Origin: Dastarcus helophoroides
Lineage: Eukaryota > Arthropoda > Insecta > Coleoptera > Bothrideridae
Direction of reading: 5' to 3'
Length of the DNA: 64,000 bases
Assembly (NCBI GenBank): GCA_028583605.1
Contig: CM053327.1
Location: 22,617,629-22,681,628 of the forward strand
Part shown: positions 1 through 12,900 of the stretch, piece by piece
Position numbering within the stretch: the stretch's first letter is position 1
Layout of the letters: each line of letters begins with the position of its first letter
Translations under genes and position numbers: made by a program
Notes under the pieces: generated by a model
What the model was told of the DNA's origin: nothing
Databases searched by the model: none
Seen by the model: only the letters and a program-made list of their open reading frames with translations

Positions 1-1059
1 ATATAAATATGTAAGTATAAAATATTGAGGAAAATAGTTTATCTTTCATTTTTGTTCTCGAATATTGATTGATAATTCATTTAAGTCCGGTTGTGTTTGG
101 GATACTGAGATCCTCAACAAGTTTTGTAATTTTCAGCCGTCAACCTCATTCTATATTTTGATTTTATGAAATTCATGGGGAGTGGGGATTAAACTTGCGC
201 AGTAAAATAGGTTTCCCACTATGCTTCTGTTAGCGCGCATTTTTGTCATCGGCCACATTTCGGCACGCTTACGCTCTAAGTTTGTTGATTTTTCCTAAAA
301 TTATATTAGTATTTTGGCGGGCCGCGAAAAAAGTTGCAAAAGGCCGCATGCGGTCCGCGGACCGCAGGTTGCCGACCCCTGCCCTAAACTGAAAACCAGA
401 TGTTTTTAATAATGCATTGTTTTTACCAGTAATTCATCGCAAATGTTTTAGAACCAAACGCAACATATTGACGCTGACCATCTCTTCAATAATTGATTGC
501 GCTTTAATCAGTGTCTTATACACTTGATTTTGCTTGAAACGCACAAGAGAAGCATCTTTTGGAACCAGATTTTTTACCCCACTTTTTTTGCCTATTTGGC
601 TTCTTTAATGTAACAGGTAAGCAGGTAAATTTAAGAATTGGCTGAAAAAGAATTCGTTTTCAACTAGTTTTTTAAACGGTTCGACTTTTTTTAAATTCGA
701 CCCTCCCGCGATTTGATGATTTTTCTATTCCGGCCCACGGTCTTGACTAATGTAAGTTACACATGTCTGATGTAAAACATGTCCACATATCATGCTTTTT
801 ACGATTATCATTGTAAATATAATTCGCCAAAAATACAAAATAATAAATCAACGTAACAAAAATATTGCAGAAATAATAAAAATCTGATTTTTGCCTTCCT
901 TAGTACCAAATATATTTTTGTTATTAGAAAATTAGAGAAGTTACAAAGCTTTACCGTACTAATGACTCGCCCTGTATAAAAACATAACAAAAATAGGAGG
1001 CATATCTAAACAGCTAAGATTTTCAAAATCATCCTGCAGTTAATTTGTTAGAGTATTAC
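1..1059. other. Non-coding left edge downstream of the last visible MOGS exon
   Basis: AT-rich DNA with a hAT-type end at 318-381. I looked on the minus strand for the missing C-terminal MOGS exons and found none, so this is probably the next MOGS intron. The short open frames here have no recognisable content. Confidence 0.5.
318..381 (-). mobile_element. hAT-type terminal inverted repeat (element end)
   Basis: Read on the minus strand from 381, the sequence begins CAGGGGTCGGCAACCTGCGG and continues with GC-rich self-complementary words (GGTCCGCGGACC, GCATGC). This start is the usual terminus of a widespread hAT transposon group. The other end was not found, so the element would extend left, off the window. 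A similar terminus occurs at 55571. Confidence 0.55.
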
Positions 1060-4000
1060 CTGTAAACGTGGATACAACCTTTCCAATGTTTCTAATCGGC
1101 CGCTTGTCATTTCAGTCTCATTATGTTTAAAAACGGATAAAATGTGCTGTAATGTTAGAAAGAAAGTGGGAGGGTTCGCATTTGTATTACGCTGAACAAC
1201 AAATTCAGCAGGTACTTTAGCTAAGGCTTCTACCCCAAGAATTTGCTCTCTTGGTATCCAGCCTTCAACGTTCATTAGATCGAACCAATGACTCATAATG
1301 TCTAAAGTTATATCTATGTCCCAAGCTGCTATCAGTATATCATGAAAACCTTCGTCCCATAAAAATCCTCTAGGAAAGAAACTCCTACAGATAAATAAAT
1401 ATATCATCACCTACAATTACAAGAGTTCGATTCCATACCTAGATGGTACAGCGGTATATAAAGCTGCACGCCAATAATGCACAGGTTCACTAGTATAGAC
1501 ACTTTGTACTTTTGAGGTACCATAGAAATACCCAATTCCACCAACCATATTGCTCACAGCAGCTTGAGCGAAATAGGATTTCTTTTGGATTATACCTAGA
1601 ATCGTTTCATAGTGTCGTATTTTTAACATCAAACGTGAAGTACATTTATACCCTTTCTCTTTTAAATGGAACGTATCCTCAAACCTTCGTGAAAAACGCG
1701 TTTGATGCCAAGAAAGTGCATTAGTGTACATTTCACCAACTAATGCTTCTTGTCTGGTACCAAAACTACCAGATTCAAAAACAACATCCAAAGTTAAAGG
1801 AACTTTACCTGTTATTTGAACTGCAACGAAATTTGGATTAACCTAAAAAATTATTTTAAGATGATTCTCAAAACTATACAAAATAGCTACTTTTCCAGCA
1901 CCGCTATCGGGTAATAATTCGCCAGCTAGAACAACCTTTTTTGGAGATGTAACCGTTTCTTGAGCTAATCGTAAGGATGAAATAATAGTTTCTTTGAGTA
2001 AGTGAAGTCCAGCAGTAACTGTACTTAAGTATGATTCGTTGTCGACAATACCTGGAATGAGAATGTTCAAACTACTGGCACCAAGGCCCGAATTTCAACA
2101 TAATATACAGAGAGTTTACAGCAGATGCAAAGAATGCATTGATTCGTAAATGGATGACTGCACAAAAATCCCTAAAGGTCAATTTTTATTTTTAAATGAT
2201 TGTTTGCGATATATTTGCTTTACACATGACGTCATCGTCTTGAGAGTGATAACATCATAAATGTTTTTTTTAATCACAAATGTAGGTTAGGCAACATTTT
2301 TTTTAATTATCCATTCAACCATATCAATAAGTTTAACTAATAGAATTTTGTAGTTCTAAAAAGATATTTTATTAAATTGCAACGAATTTTTTAATAATTT
2401 AAGATACAACAAAATATTTTCATTTAAACGTATTTTTTTAGTAAAATTACTAAAATAATCATTAAGATTTGAATTTGATATCAGTCTATTTAAAATATCA
2501 CTGTTGTATGTGCATAATGATATGAATAATTAAGCGACCTGTAAAAGATGTATTACTACATTGGCAAAATTGCTTAAAATCTACTTTTATAGTATTTTTA
2601 TTGTTAAGCAATACTATGTGCTTGTAGATAGGGTGAAATGAATCCTCATCTACTCTTGAGAGTACTTATCCTATATAAGTTTTGAATAATTAAAACTGCA
2701 ATGATTATTAAAATAAACTTCACAGGATCACTTCTGCCTAAAGTTTTATCAGCAGTCTATTAAAATTTTATCATCAAATTTGTCAACATTATTACCAAAA
2801 TAGGTTTTATCATGCTTGTCTTCTTTTAAATCAAATACCTTAAGAATAATACAGTGACAATAAAACCCTCAAGTACTAAATCATAACAAATCATTAAATC
2901 TTGAACATTTGATTGAGACTTCATTAACTAGTCTTACCTGAGTGATTTCTTAATTTAATGGTGAATTCACCCAAGCCCAATGTTTCACCTTTTATACCGG
3001 TGAACTTAGTAGCCGAGTTGGAGGGCATTATAAAACCTTTACTGCCTTCATCCAATGCTACATACCAAATCAAGGACACCTCTTCACCTTCAAATTCTTT
3101 ATATCCAGACTAGAAATGAAAAAAGTATTAATTATAAGCTAAGCCAATTTAAAACAATACCAGTCTAACTCTAGCAATAAATTAAATAAGCATCACTAGA
3201 AATCTTCATTTTTGAAAAGAAATCTTCTTAAATGACGGCAGTCTATACACTGTGAGTAAAAACTATGCAATTATGTAGATAAAATAAAAATTGCTGAATT
3301 TGTAAAAAATCCTCAGGCACATGAATTTTGATTTTTAAAAACGCATCTTCTTCAAATTATAGGGTCATCGTCAATTTTTTTAATGGCACCCCACATTTTT
3401 TTTCATTTAAGTTAGATTGTGTGTAACTTAATGACATTATTAACGATATTTTTCGAGATAATAGTATATATAAACAAAAATTCAAAACTGTATTAATAAA
3501 GATTAATCTACTGATAAATATCAGTTCAAATACGTCTTAAAATTGGTCCCTCCCCTGGTGCTTGTTGACAAAATTCTAATCAAAATAAAAAATCATGAAG
3601 AATATTGTGCATGCGCATCGTGTGTGCCACTTAAAGAGCTTTAATTTCCATATCAATTTCATTTGGAAAGTAGACGACAAAATAAAAAAAATTAAAAAAA
3701 TTGATGATCAAACAGCTCAATATCTTTCCTCCTAACGATCCATAGGTAGGTGCACCATAGTATTAGTATCTACTATAAATTATTTTTGGTAAATCTGGAT
3801 CTTCGCGATTCAGGATAAAAATAATCATCTTGTACAAAAAAATCGGTATTTTCCTGCTATCAATGAAGAATGACCCCGATATTCGATAATTTACATTGCC
3901 ACTTTAAATCTTTGTATTTTTGTTTTCTTTAAATATCATACTGCTTTAATAATTTTATCAAAAATTACCTAAGACAATAATAATAAGCAAATAAAATTTA

Positions 4001-6255
4001 TTAAAAAAAACGATGAACGGTCATAATTTAGCATGAAAATTTAGAAGAAGACAGTGGTTAACACGATTATAGTCACTCTTTCACTTTAAACTCTGATTAT
4101 CATTATAATCGCGATTTCAGCCAGTTTCCAACCACAATAGAAAAATACGAGATTACATTTAAAAAATGGACTATGACGTCGCAATATGGATTTTTTACAA
4201 GTTCATTGATTTTAATCCATAATTTTTACTCATACTGTATGTATATGAGTGCAAAACCAATAATATAAATAGTGTTTTTGTTAAATCTCCAAAATGAATA
4301 ATTGGGTTGCAACTATTTTTTTCAATGACTGAATTTGTATTGTGTACCATTTTCTTTGAAAATAACTCTATTCTCAAATATTTTTTTTTTATATTACCTT
4401 AACATCAACACTGATTCTAGCAGTCCAATCACCTCCATGAGACCCACCCATTCTTTTCACGAATGATGTATTTAAAATAAAGGGACCATCTACAATCTCT
4501 TGAATACCAAAAGACGTACTATCATGCTGTAACCAACCGTAGCGTTCCAAGTTATCTCCTTGTTCACACCAATGCCTAATATTAAAAATGACATTTTAAT
4601 CAGTTGCAGTTTGATATATATTTAATTGAGAATGAATTGATGAACACAATACTGATAATAATCCTTGGTTAAACGAAAAAATCGAAGCAAATCGAAATGA
4701 ACAGAAAAAAAATGGAAATGTTTAAAATAATTCCGTTCATTTTGATTGGCCTTTTCATGCGTCGACTTTTGAAACAAAGTGCAAGTTTTGAAAAAAGTGA
4801 AATTTTGAAGTGTATCAACTTAAAAAAAATGTCAAATTCTTTAAAAAATATCAAAATTTTCAAAAGGGGTCAAAATTTTAAAAAAAGTCGAAATTAAAAA
4901 GAATGTCCACAATTTCAGAAAACATTGAATTTCAAAGACAAATTTTTCAAAAAAGGTCAAATTTTCAAAGAAAATTCAAATTTTCGAAAAATCAAATTAA
5001 AAAAAGATGATATTTTAAAAAGAGGTCCAAATTTTCAAAAAAAATTCGGAATTTTAAAAAAGTTGAATTATAAAAAATGCAAATTTTGCCCTAAAAAAAG
5101 TCGAAATTTTAAAATGAAGTTGAAATTTCGAAAAATAAAAAAAAACAGGAAATGTTACAAAAAGTAGATGTGAAATATTAAATTTTTAAAAACCTAAAAT
5201 TTTTACTGAAAATTTTAACTATCAAAAAGTGTAAGAACTTCATAAAAGCAATAATATACAGAATGTTCCATTAAAAAAAATGAACCTTCATCCTGAGCTA
5301 GAGCATTCTGCCATTTTGCGATTGTCTGGTTTTTGTTTTGTTGACAGATAAAAAAAATTAAAGAAAACCTTGCAACTTTTCTGTATTTTATTAAATAAGC
5401 TTTATAGATAGATACCAAATTATATGGAAAAACCCAGTACAATAATTAGTCAAACCCCTAGGAAACCCGAAAATACTTAGGACGATTTAAAATTCTAATG
5501 CAGGTTTTTAGATTTTGCAATGGTAACTTCAAGTATCAAAAACTCATGTTTTTTTTCTTTGAATTCTGAAAAATCTTACATTTTAACTGAACAGAGAAAA
5601 TATTTTCTTTTCCAAAAAGAACTATAAGTTAACATTTCTAAAAAAAGATGTATCTGCTGCTCATTGCATACCGAACACCCTGGTGTAATGGAAACTAAGT
5701 TTAATTTAATTAATTTATGATTTTTTATATATGCTTTATAAAATGATAAGTTTTCAGTAAATTTGTCACTTTTAGAATATATTTACATTCAAATTAATAG
5801 TATAACAGTTACTACAATTTTCCTTTTTAATTTGTAACTGCAAAGTTTTCTACTGACACAAAATCTTACCTAATACCATCACCCCCAGGGCGCAATCTTT
5901 TAGGAAAATACCACATCAATCCTGTCACCAAAGAATGTGGATCTCTAGTTTTTAGTCCAAAATATACCCCAGGTCTGTAACTGCCCCAAAATTGTTCAGG
6001 GATGTCTAAACCACTCTTTATTACAATTTTCTTATCATCGAATGGTGTATTAACTCTGGTTTCCAAATATCCTAAGTAACCAAAACATACAGCTACTCCT
6101 AAGACTACAGTTCCTATCGTAACTTTCCAATATGCTAACAGGTTAAAAGAATTTGATCCCTTTTTGCTCTTTGTTGTACTCCCATTACTGCTACTGCTAT
6201 TTTTGTCTGCTGCAGCATTATTGCTTGAATTGTGCATTCTCCTTTGACGTGCCAT
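1060..6255 (-). CDS. MOGS: Mannosyl-oligosaccharide glucosidase (glucosidase I, GH63), 5' complete, 3' off the edge
   Basis: ER type II membrane enzyme that removes the outer alpha-1,2 glucose from the N-glycan precursor. Minus-strand exons: 6255-5870, 4575-4398, 3109-2938, 2051-1891, 1842-1439, 1384-1060 (1,626 nt, 542 codons). All junctions are GT-AG and keep frame. The N-terminus is a Ser/Asn/Lys-rich cytosolic tail followed by one membrane segment at about residues 45-63. Family blocks follow: [62 protein letters not shown], then [15 protein letters not shown] and [10 protein letters not shown] of the catalytic barrel. Family members are about 800 residues or more, so roughly 270-300 C-terminal residues are missing. 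The last donor (1059/1058) shows that the gene continues left. An in-frame TAG at 1843-1845 is removed if the 48-bp intron 1843-1890 is spliced. The exon-4 start (2051) is the least certain boundary. Confidence 0.93.
4690..5220 (+). repeat. A-rich irregular array in MOGS intron 1
   Basis: About 530 bp of words such as TCAAAATTTT, AAAAAAGTCG and AATTTTCAAA at irregular 12-25 bp spacing, A-rich on the plus strand. The short open frames inside it are low-complexity Lys/Phe/Asn strings. It belongs to the dispersed A/T arrays also seen at 24.2-26.0, 51.9-53.1, 55.7-57.5 and 58.9-62.3 kb. Confidence 0.6.
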
Positions 6256-6614
6256 TCTTTCGTAAATTTTTTAACAATAGGAGTACAAATTTGGCATTTT
6301 ATCCGACTTCACGATATGCCGACTTATCAGTACTACATCATCAATTTAATGTGAAGTAAATATAACCCTACTTTTCAATCGCATTTCTTCTGTCATGTTG
6401 ACATAAATCTCTGTGTATAACACCTACTACAGTATAGTCCATTTCAGATAAATGTGCCTTCAGATGAGTTTTTATGGATGCGTTCGGGGAGATCACAAAT
6501 AGCGTTAATACTAATCACAGAATACCTTCAAATACTAATAACCTGCTGTCCAACGTTCGGAAAGAAGTTTTCTAGCGCTACTAATGCTTTCGTGACATCA
6601 TTGTTGGAAGCGTG

Positions 6615-6622
6615 TGACGTCA
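6615..6622. promoter_or_regulatory. CRE/ATF-type palindrome TGACGTCA
   Basis: A perfect TGACGTCA about 360 bp upstream of the MOGS start codon. This is the consensus for CREB/ATF-type bZIP factors, and related sites drive ER-stress genes. A second copy at 2227-2234 lies inside a MOGS intron, so one copy near the start is only weak evidence of function. Confidence 0.25.
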
Positions 6623-7423
6623 CGGATCGGTGTCGGTACCTTTGATCTTGAAGTAGCTAAATTCGGTGACCTTCAGTGGAGTCAGCCATGGATTGTGCAC
6701 GCCCGCGAAAATTAAAATTTATTTATTAAACAAAACCATCAAGTTTATTAATTTCAATGGTTCCCTTTAAATTCTAATTTACTACTTTAGAAATAGTCCA
6801 AAAATACTTGGTCTCGTTTATTTTTTAAATAATGTCTATTTTGTAATTACTGATAACCTGATAAGTATAAAGAATACACAAAGAAAAACTAAACACAGAT
6901 TGTGAGTGACGGCAAAATAATTTCTACAGGAAACAAATTGTTTATTTTTTGTATAAAACTGGTAAATGCGAGTATAATAAAACAGTTTTTTTTTAATAAA
7001 ATAAATTTTGTGTACCCGAATATTACCTTTTGCCTTCTTTCGGAAATTAAAAAGAAGCTGATTTTATCAAATCATTATTGCTGTTAGAGTTACATTTATA
7101 AATAGAACGTGTAAATTCTCCTCTTTTCTCTTTTATTTGGTTTCATCTTATTAGCGCAATAAATTATAACAAGACTGACATTTCAATAAAACTGATCCAG
7201 TGTTGCCAGATGACCTAAACATTATTCGCGAACAATCTCCTTAAAAATCCCACAATTCGGATGAAAATCCCTGACCATATCAAATTTCTAGAACATCTAT
7301 AAATGTAGATAAATTGTCTTACATTTTTACCATGAATGAATAACATATGAACGTAAAATAAAAAATCATATTCGCTCAAGTGCTGATTTTCCCGAACACG
7401 TGGCAACTCTCAACTGACATTCA

Positions 7424-7845
7424 GTTACCCAACGACCATAGATCTTATTTCTGGAAATCATAGAACACTGCGACGCCATGTTCGGGATTGTGCAAATTGA
7501 CGCATGAGCAAACAAAATTCGTGACAAAATTTTAGCAATTTGTCGCTACTGTATGCGTAAGCTAATAACTATACTGTGACCCCGCATTTTAGCTTCAACT
7601 GAACGCATGAGACAGCATTGAAATGTTCATTCTATTTAGTCTCTGCAGTTACCCAACGACCATAGATGTTATTTCTGGTTATCAAGAACTCTGCGACGCC
7701 ATGTTTGGGATTGTGCAAATGACGCACGAGCAAACAAAATTCGTGAAAAATTTTAGCACTTTGTCACTACTCTATGCATAAGCTAATATCTATACTGTGC
7801 TATGTTGCTACTGTGTGCGTAAGCTAATATCTATACTCTGCTTGA
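7424..7845 (+). repeat. Diverged tandem duplication, ~225-bp period, with a partial third copy
   Basis: A block beginning GTTACCCAACGACCATAGAT and containing GCGACGCCATGTT and GAGCAAACAAAATTCGTG occurs at 7424-7545 and again at 7649-7770. Its tail (GTAAGCTAATA.CTATACT) occurs three times, near 7557, 7780 and 7818. The copies differ at scattered positions and by small indels, so it is not recent. Confidence 0.7.
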
Positions 7846-8405
7846 TGTCGCTTGACGTACGTTTACTTACAAACGATAAATTTTGAATTGTCATTTCAGG
7901 TACGTCATTGCGAAGTGCATGTTCGAGAGTTTTCGATTTTTACTTTTATATTACTTTTAATTGCCAAAGTGCAAAATAACTCTTTCGCGTCTGTTTACGT
8001 CCGCCATTTTCAAACCAATAACCACCAGCTACTCTGTGACAACAACAAAGATGGAAGAGTTTGCGCTGTCTGACGTTCAGGGATCTTTATATGTAGCTCC
8101 AATCTTCCCGAACGCACCTTTAAAAAAAAATCATTACAACTAAAGCTGCATTCTCGCGTAAACAAAGGTTTTGGTGATTAATGTGTTGCCTATATTTCAG
8201 GGAAATATAGGCAGGAAATAAAGGTTTTTCATATTATCTTTACTATTATTAACAAGGGTAATGCAAATTGCAACCTTAATAATAACATTTAAATTGGAGT
8301 GAATGAGTTCAAACAATTTAACAAAATATAAATCAGTTTCAAATGCAAAAAAAAACCCACATTTTTGCCCATAACTCCTTTACGTTAGTAAGGTAGTTTT
8401 CCTTC

Positions 8406-8451
8406 CGCCTGACAAGGGGCCCTTGGGTAGAGTGGAATCTACGGTCAGGCG
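8406..8451 (+). other. 46-nt nested inverted repeat able to form a three-way junction
   Basis: Outer arms CGCCTGAC (8406-8413) and GTCAGGCG (8444-8451) are perfectly complementary. Between them lie two more hairpins: AAGGGGCCCTT (8414-8424) and GTAGA...TCTAC (8427-8431 with 8438-8442). Almost every base is in a stem. It is GC-rich in AT-rich surroundings. No known RNA family was recognised. Confidence 0.5.
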
Positions 8452-8653
8452 CCAGGTGATAAAGGGGAGGTGAAATAGTTAAGATGGGGTAGCGAAAGAA
8501 AGTGTAGGATCTTATGAATACAATGTATGTAGTATTAGGAACCGGCGTAGAAGTGATATTTTATAGACAGTACATTTTTTTTTTTCGATTGTTGAAAATC
8601 ATAGGATCTCTAAGGCCGCCTCAGCTGCCTGGTAAAAATTCAACTAACTACTA

Positions 8654-9457
8654 GGGATGTCGATCTGAGATCGATTAATCGAAAAATCGATTTTTTAAAG
8701 TCTCAAGGTTTATTTTTTAGATCGATCTCAAATACTAGAGCGATTCAATAAATCGATCTAAAAATCCTAAAAATCGGATCGATTTATCTTTCAGGCAGAT
8801 TAACGTAAATGTAATGGCAAAAAAATGTAGTAGGTGCATTTATGCCGTTATGTTATTCTTAGGTGATACTGAAAGATCTGCACTTTCATCTATGTGTACT
8901 AGCAATACCTACGTTAATAAGCCATAACTGATAGACTGTTAATCTGTCAGTTGTCAGTGTCTTTGATCATTAACTGTTTATTTCTTCGAGTGTTAAAAAA
9001 ACATGTTTATTTTGTCCATTTATTTTAAAATTACACTGAAAATCCATAAAAACACAAAATCACAAATTTAAACACTAACCTCAGTTGGTCAACTTGCATT
9101 GTCTACAAAACATACAAAGCCTAGAGTATAATAAAAGGGCCAACTGTCAACCACAATTCGGACATTCTATGGTGGCTCCAGTTGCGTTGCCTATAAATTT
9201 CCCTTTTTGAATGCTTTGCCACAACATTTTTATTTTGGTATCAGCTAAAGTTGATATTTTTCATATAGGAGATATGACGCCAATTCATCATTATCATTTA
9301 ATTTTTCTTTTATCAGAAATGTTTAAAAATTGAACCAACAAATCGATTAATCGAAAATCGATCTGTTAGCACTCAATTTAATCGGGAATCGATTTTCTTT
9401 TGCCCACGATTCGAATCGATGCAAATATCAATTATTTTAAAAAGGAATCGACATCCC
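8654..9457. mobile_element. Non-autonomous hAT-like MITE (804 bp)
   Basis: The ends are inverted copies: GGGATGTCGAT on the left and ATCGACATCCC on the right. Both subterminal regions are full of ATCGATT/AATCGAT words. The flanking octamers are AACTACTA (8646-8653) and TACTACTA (9458-9465), an 8-bp duplication with one mismatch, which fits hAT target-site duplications. No transposase frame is visible inside. Confidence 0.65.
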
Positions 9458-9985
9458 TACTACTAACTCCTATTGCTGACAACTGACCGGTAGATCAAGA
9501 CATGCGAATTTGTAATAAAAGCATGATAAAAACACTATAGTGGAAGTGAGATGATCTCTAAAGAAAAAATATTTTTAAGAACCAAGAAAGATGAAAATAG
9601 CGTATTTATCGGCACATCCGCGCAAAGGGCTATAAAGTCGCGCAACTGAGCAACTTTTACGTATTCCTGGCAATATCAGGTCTATAAGAACTACCATAAA
9701 ATTATTATAACAGAGTTATAAAGAGACCTTTAGATATTACAGTCTGACCAATTAATCAATAAGTTGCCTACTTTCGCAAAGGTACTTTTGACATATATGT
9801 TTTGTGCTTTTGACTTTTGCTTAAATTTCACATTTCACTCGATTCTGTTTTAAGACAGGAAATCTAATAATCATTTTGTAATTAATAAAAAGCAAAATAC
9901 TAAATTCTTGATTTCTATGGCGATGTAAAGAAAGTTTCAAGTATTTATTGCCAACGAGCGAATCAAAGTGAAGTGAGAACCCGGA

Positions 9986-12900
9986 ATGTATTCAGGAAGC
10001 GACTCCGCGGAATCGGCCGGTTTTGGTACGCAATGGCCTTTAAACCCCAGTGCTTACCAAAATATCGCAAACAATCAGGTTGATTGGGCAGCTTTAGCTC
10101 AACAATGGATTATAATGAAAGAAGCCGGACCTCCACCAATCCCAGAAAAACAAAGTACAATAGGAAGTGGCCAGAAAACTAAGATTGATGTAAATACAGA
10201 GGGAGGTGAGGCCCCAATGGACGTGGAAAATGACAAAGAAGAATCTGCTTCTCAGATGTGGAACGCCAGGGGCGCAACAAATGTGCCAGAATTTGGGTGG
10301 AAAGGAACACAACAGCCATGGGGGTGGGGTAATAATTGGAACCCTCCACCAGGTGTTACACCTCCTGGAGCAATGAAAGGACCCTTGTTACCTACTCCTG
10401 GCCCCCAAAATTTTAATCAGTTAAATGTACCACCAGAAAGTGGGAGTGATAATGCGACTTTTGGCACCGGGTAAGTACTTGAAACCATAACTTTTGAATC
10501 ATATTTTTACAACTCTTAAGTGATCTGTGTTATTAATGTACTTAGGCTTTTAAATATCTGGTTAAAGCTCATGACATCATGACTAAAACACCCTGGATAC
10601 TTTCTGTGGCGAAACCTATAAAGAACGGTATATCATTAAAAAATAATGTGACTTGTACAAACAATGGCTCTTAAACATACCAATTTTTTACAGGGTGTTA
10701 ATTAGGCGATATTCTTATCCAAAAAGATATTCATCTGACAGGGCGTGGTTATAATTTGATAAGTATCCGTCGAGCTACAGAAGCCCATCTTTACGAAATG
10801 CTAATATGTAATAATTTTTTTATATTCATGTCTAGCAGACTGAAAGCATGAACTGGTCAATATTATAAGGCATTGTGAACATATGAATAAAATTTATAAA
10901 TTTGTATTAGTCCATCGAAAAGCTTTTTTCTAAAAAAAAAAAAAAGAAAGTAAAATAATGTTTCTTTAACCATTTTAGTTAATCTAATGAACTTGTTGAG
11001 CTACAAATAAATTCATTAAAAAATTTTGTGAAATATTTAGGTCATAATACTTTCATTTTAATTGGTATTTATGACCATTACTATTTATAGATATAATGCT
11101 CAGAATGCTGATTACCCCAGCGGATATTGGAGCTCAGGAGCAGCACCCCCAAAACATATAAAACCACACAATAGGCGTTACAGCAAAGTCAATGTTCCAA
11201 GAGCTGTACCTGTTGTACCACTCCAACATTCAGTATCGCCGCCTGAACCTGTTATCCCTCAGTTAGATGCAGCTAAAAGGAAACAGTTACCAGCTTGGAT
11301 TAGAGAAGGTTTGTTTTTGTTTATTTTAGTTAAAATGCTTATTGATTTCTTTGAAACAGGTTTAGAGAAAATGGAAAGGGATAAACATAAGCAACTGGAA
11401 AAAGAAAAAGCAAAGCAGGCTGAAGAAGAAATGGTAGCGAAAAAGAAGAAGAGTGAAAAAGAGACAATGGAAATTTTAAAAAGTACTATAAAGGAACAAC
11501 AAAGGAGCAAATTTGTTAGTTAAATAACATGTCTCTCATTCATTATTTTAAATTACCTGTTCTAGGAAAGTGATGAGGATGTTTCAGATGAAGATAGAAC
11601 CAAAAGAACTCTTACTCCAGATCCCATACCGCTTACACATGAGGAACTAGTAAGTAATTCTGTAAAAAATACTTAGTTACTCTGCAGGATTGTACAGGGA
11701 TGACTTTTAAGTCTCCGCATTGGGATCTCAACTAGAGGTGGGGATTTTTTTCCATTTAGAAGTCCTATAAGAATCACCAAACCAAATCCGGAGAGCGCCT
11801 TGTTGAAAAATTTTGAAATTTCATAATATAATGTCTAAATGTCAACAAACATAACTTTCGAAAAAAGTGGAAGATGTGAATATTGATATTTTTAATTTGA
11901 AATACAAAACTCTGTTCTTAAATTTAAAATTTTGATTTTAAAATTAATATTTGGTTATTATCATTAAACAATGACGAAATTTTAATAAAAACACTGAAGG
12001 TAAATCTGAAGTACCTTTAAAAAGAATTTCATGGAAATTTTCAAAGAAAAAAATGGAAAAAAATGTAAAATGAGCAAACTTTTTAGTGCAAAGGTGCAAA
12101 TGTAGACCGTTTTCAAAGGTTATAAAAAAAGTACAAACTTCCTAAAATGTTAAATGTTCCCTTCTGAAATTTGATTGGAGAAAAGGTTGAAATTTAGAGA
12201 AAAACTCCAAATTTGTAAATAAATGTTTTCGAATTTTTTAGATTCAAAGGCAAACACGGAATTTTGAGAAAAAATCTTTCAGTTTCTAGATAATATATGA
12301 AGTTATACAAAGATGGGTGTTAGTACGAAATGTTTAAGTACAATTCATTCGCAAAGCGAGAAAAAAAAGGTCATGAGGTTAAAGTTGAGATGCTTTCCAA
12401 GCTTTAAGAAATCTCAATTGACATTTCCATCAAACGCCTCGATTTCAAAGGTCAACATCTTAAAGAATAAAATTCGTTTCAAAACATTTGTAATCCTTCA
12501 AATTTTGAGTTTATTTTGGAATTTTCGACTTTAATCTCAAGATGTTCGATTTTGAATTTGAATTCAGTATAATCTCAGTAATCCTGCTCTTCACTACTGA
12601 GAAACGTTGCGTAATTCGGCGACAATTTCGACTGTGCTTATCAAAATATCTGACAATTAAAGCTTATGAACAAAAATCTGGTATGCAAAAAAGCTTTGTT
12701 CACTTTTTTGTTTTGTTTTCTTCGTATAAACAAAGCAACACATTAGTTAACTTTTTATCAATGGTGTTTATTTTTATACATTTTTCCCCATATCTTCCAT
12801 TAATTCTGGTGGAACGGACAGGTCCTTGGTTATCTTCAAAAATTGAAATACAAATCTTGTCCCCTGAAACCAAGAAAGATTAAAAAACACACCAGAGATT

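Larger units (their letters stand above)
6256..8400. other. Intergenic region upstream of MOGS (divergent from PNISR)
   Basis: No gene recognised. It holds the MOGS 5' region, a CRE-like palindrome at 6615, a tandem duplication at 7424-7845, and two words shared with the MITE at 29584-29952: one near 6434-6456 (AGTCCATTTCAGATAAATG) and an inverted one near 8150-8205. These suggest old insertions of the same family. Confidence 0.45.

Noticed and set aside
1843..1845. MOGS as a pseudogene because of an in-frame TAG
   Set aside because: A 48-bp GT-AG intron removes it and rejoins conserved sequence in frame; all other exons are intact.
4697..5167. Plus-strand Lys/Asn/Phe-rich frames
   Set aside because: Low-complexity translation of an A-rich array; no real gene features.
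10094..10312. Minus-strand frame over PNISR exon 1
   Set aside because: Antisense shadow of a Pro/Trp-rich coding exon.
12313..12883. Two plus-strand frames in PNISR intron 4
   Set aside because: They lie inside the intron, match no family, and the second runs into the Penelope-like arm.
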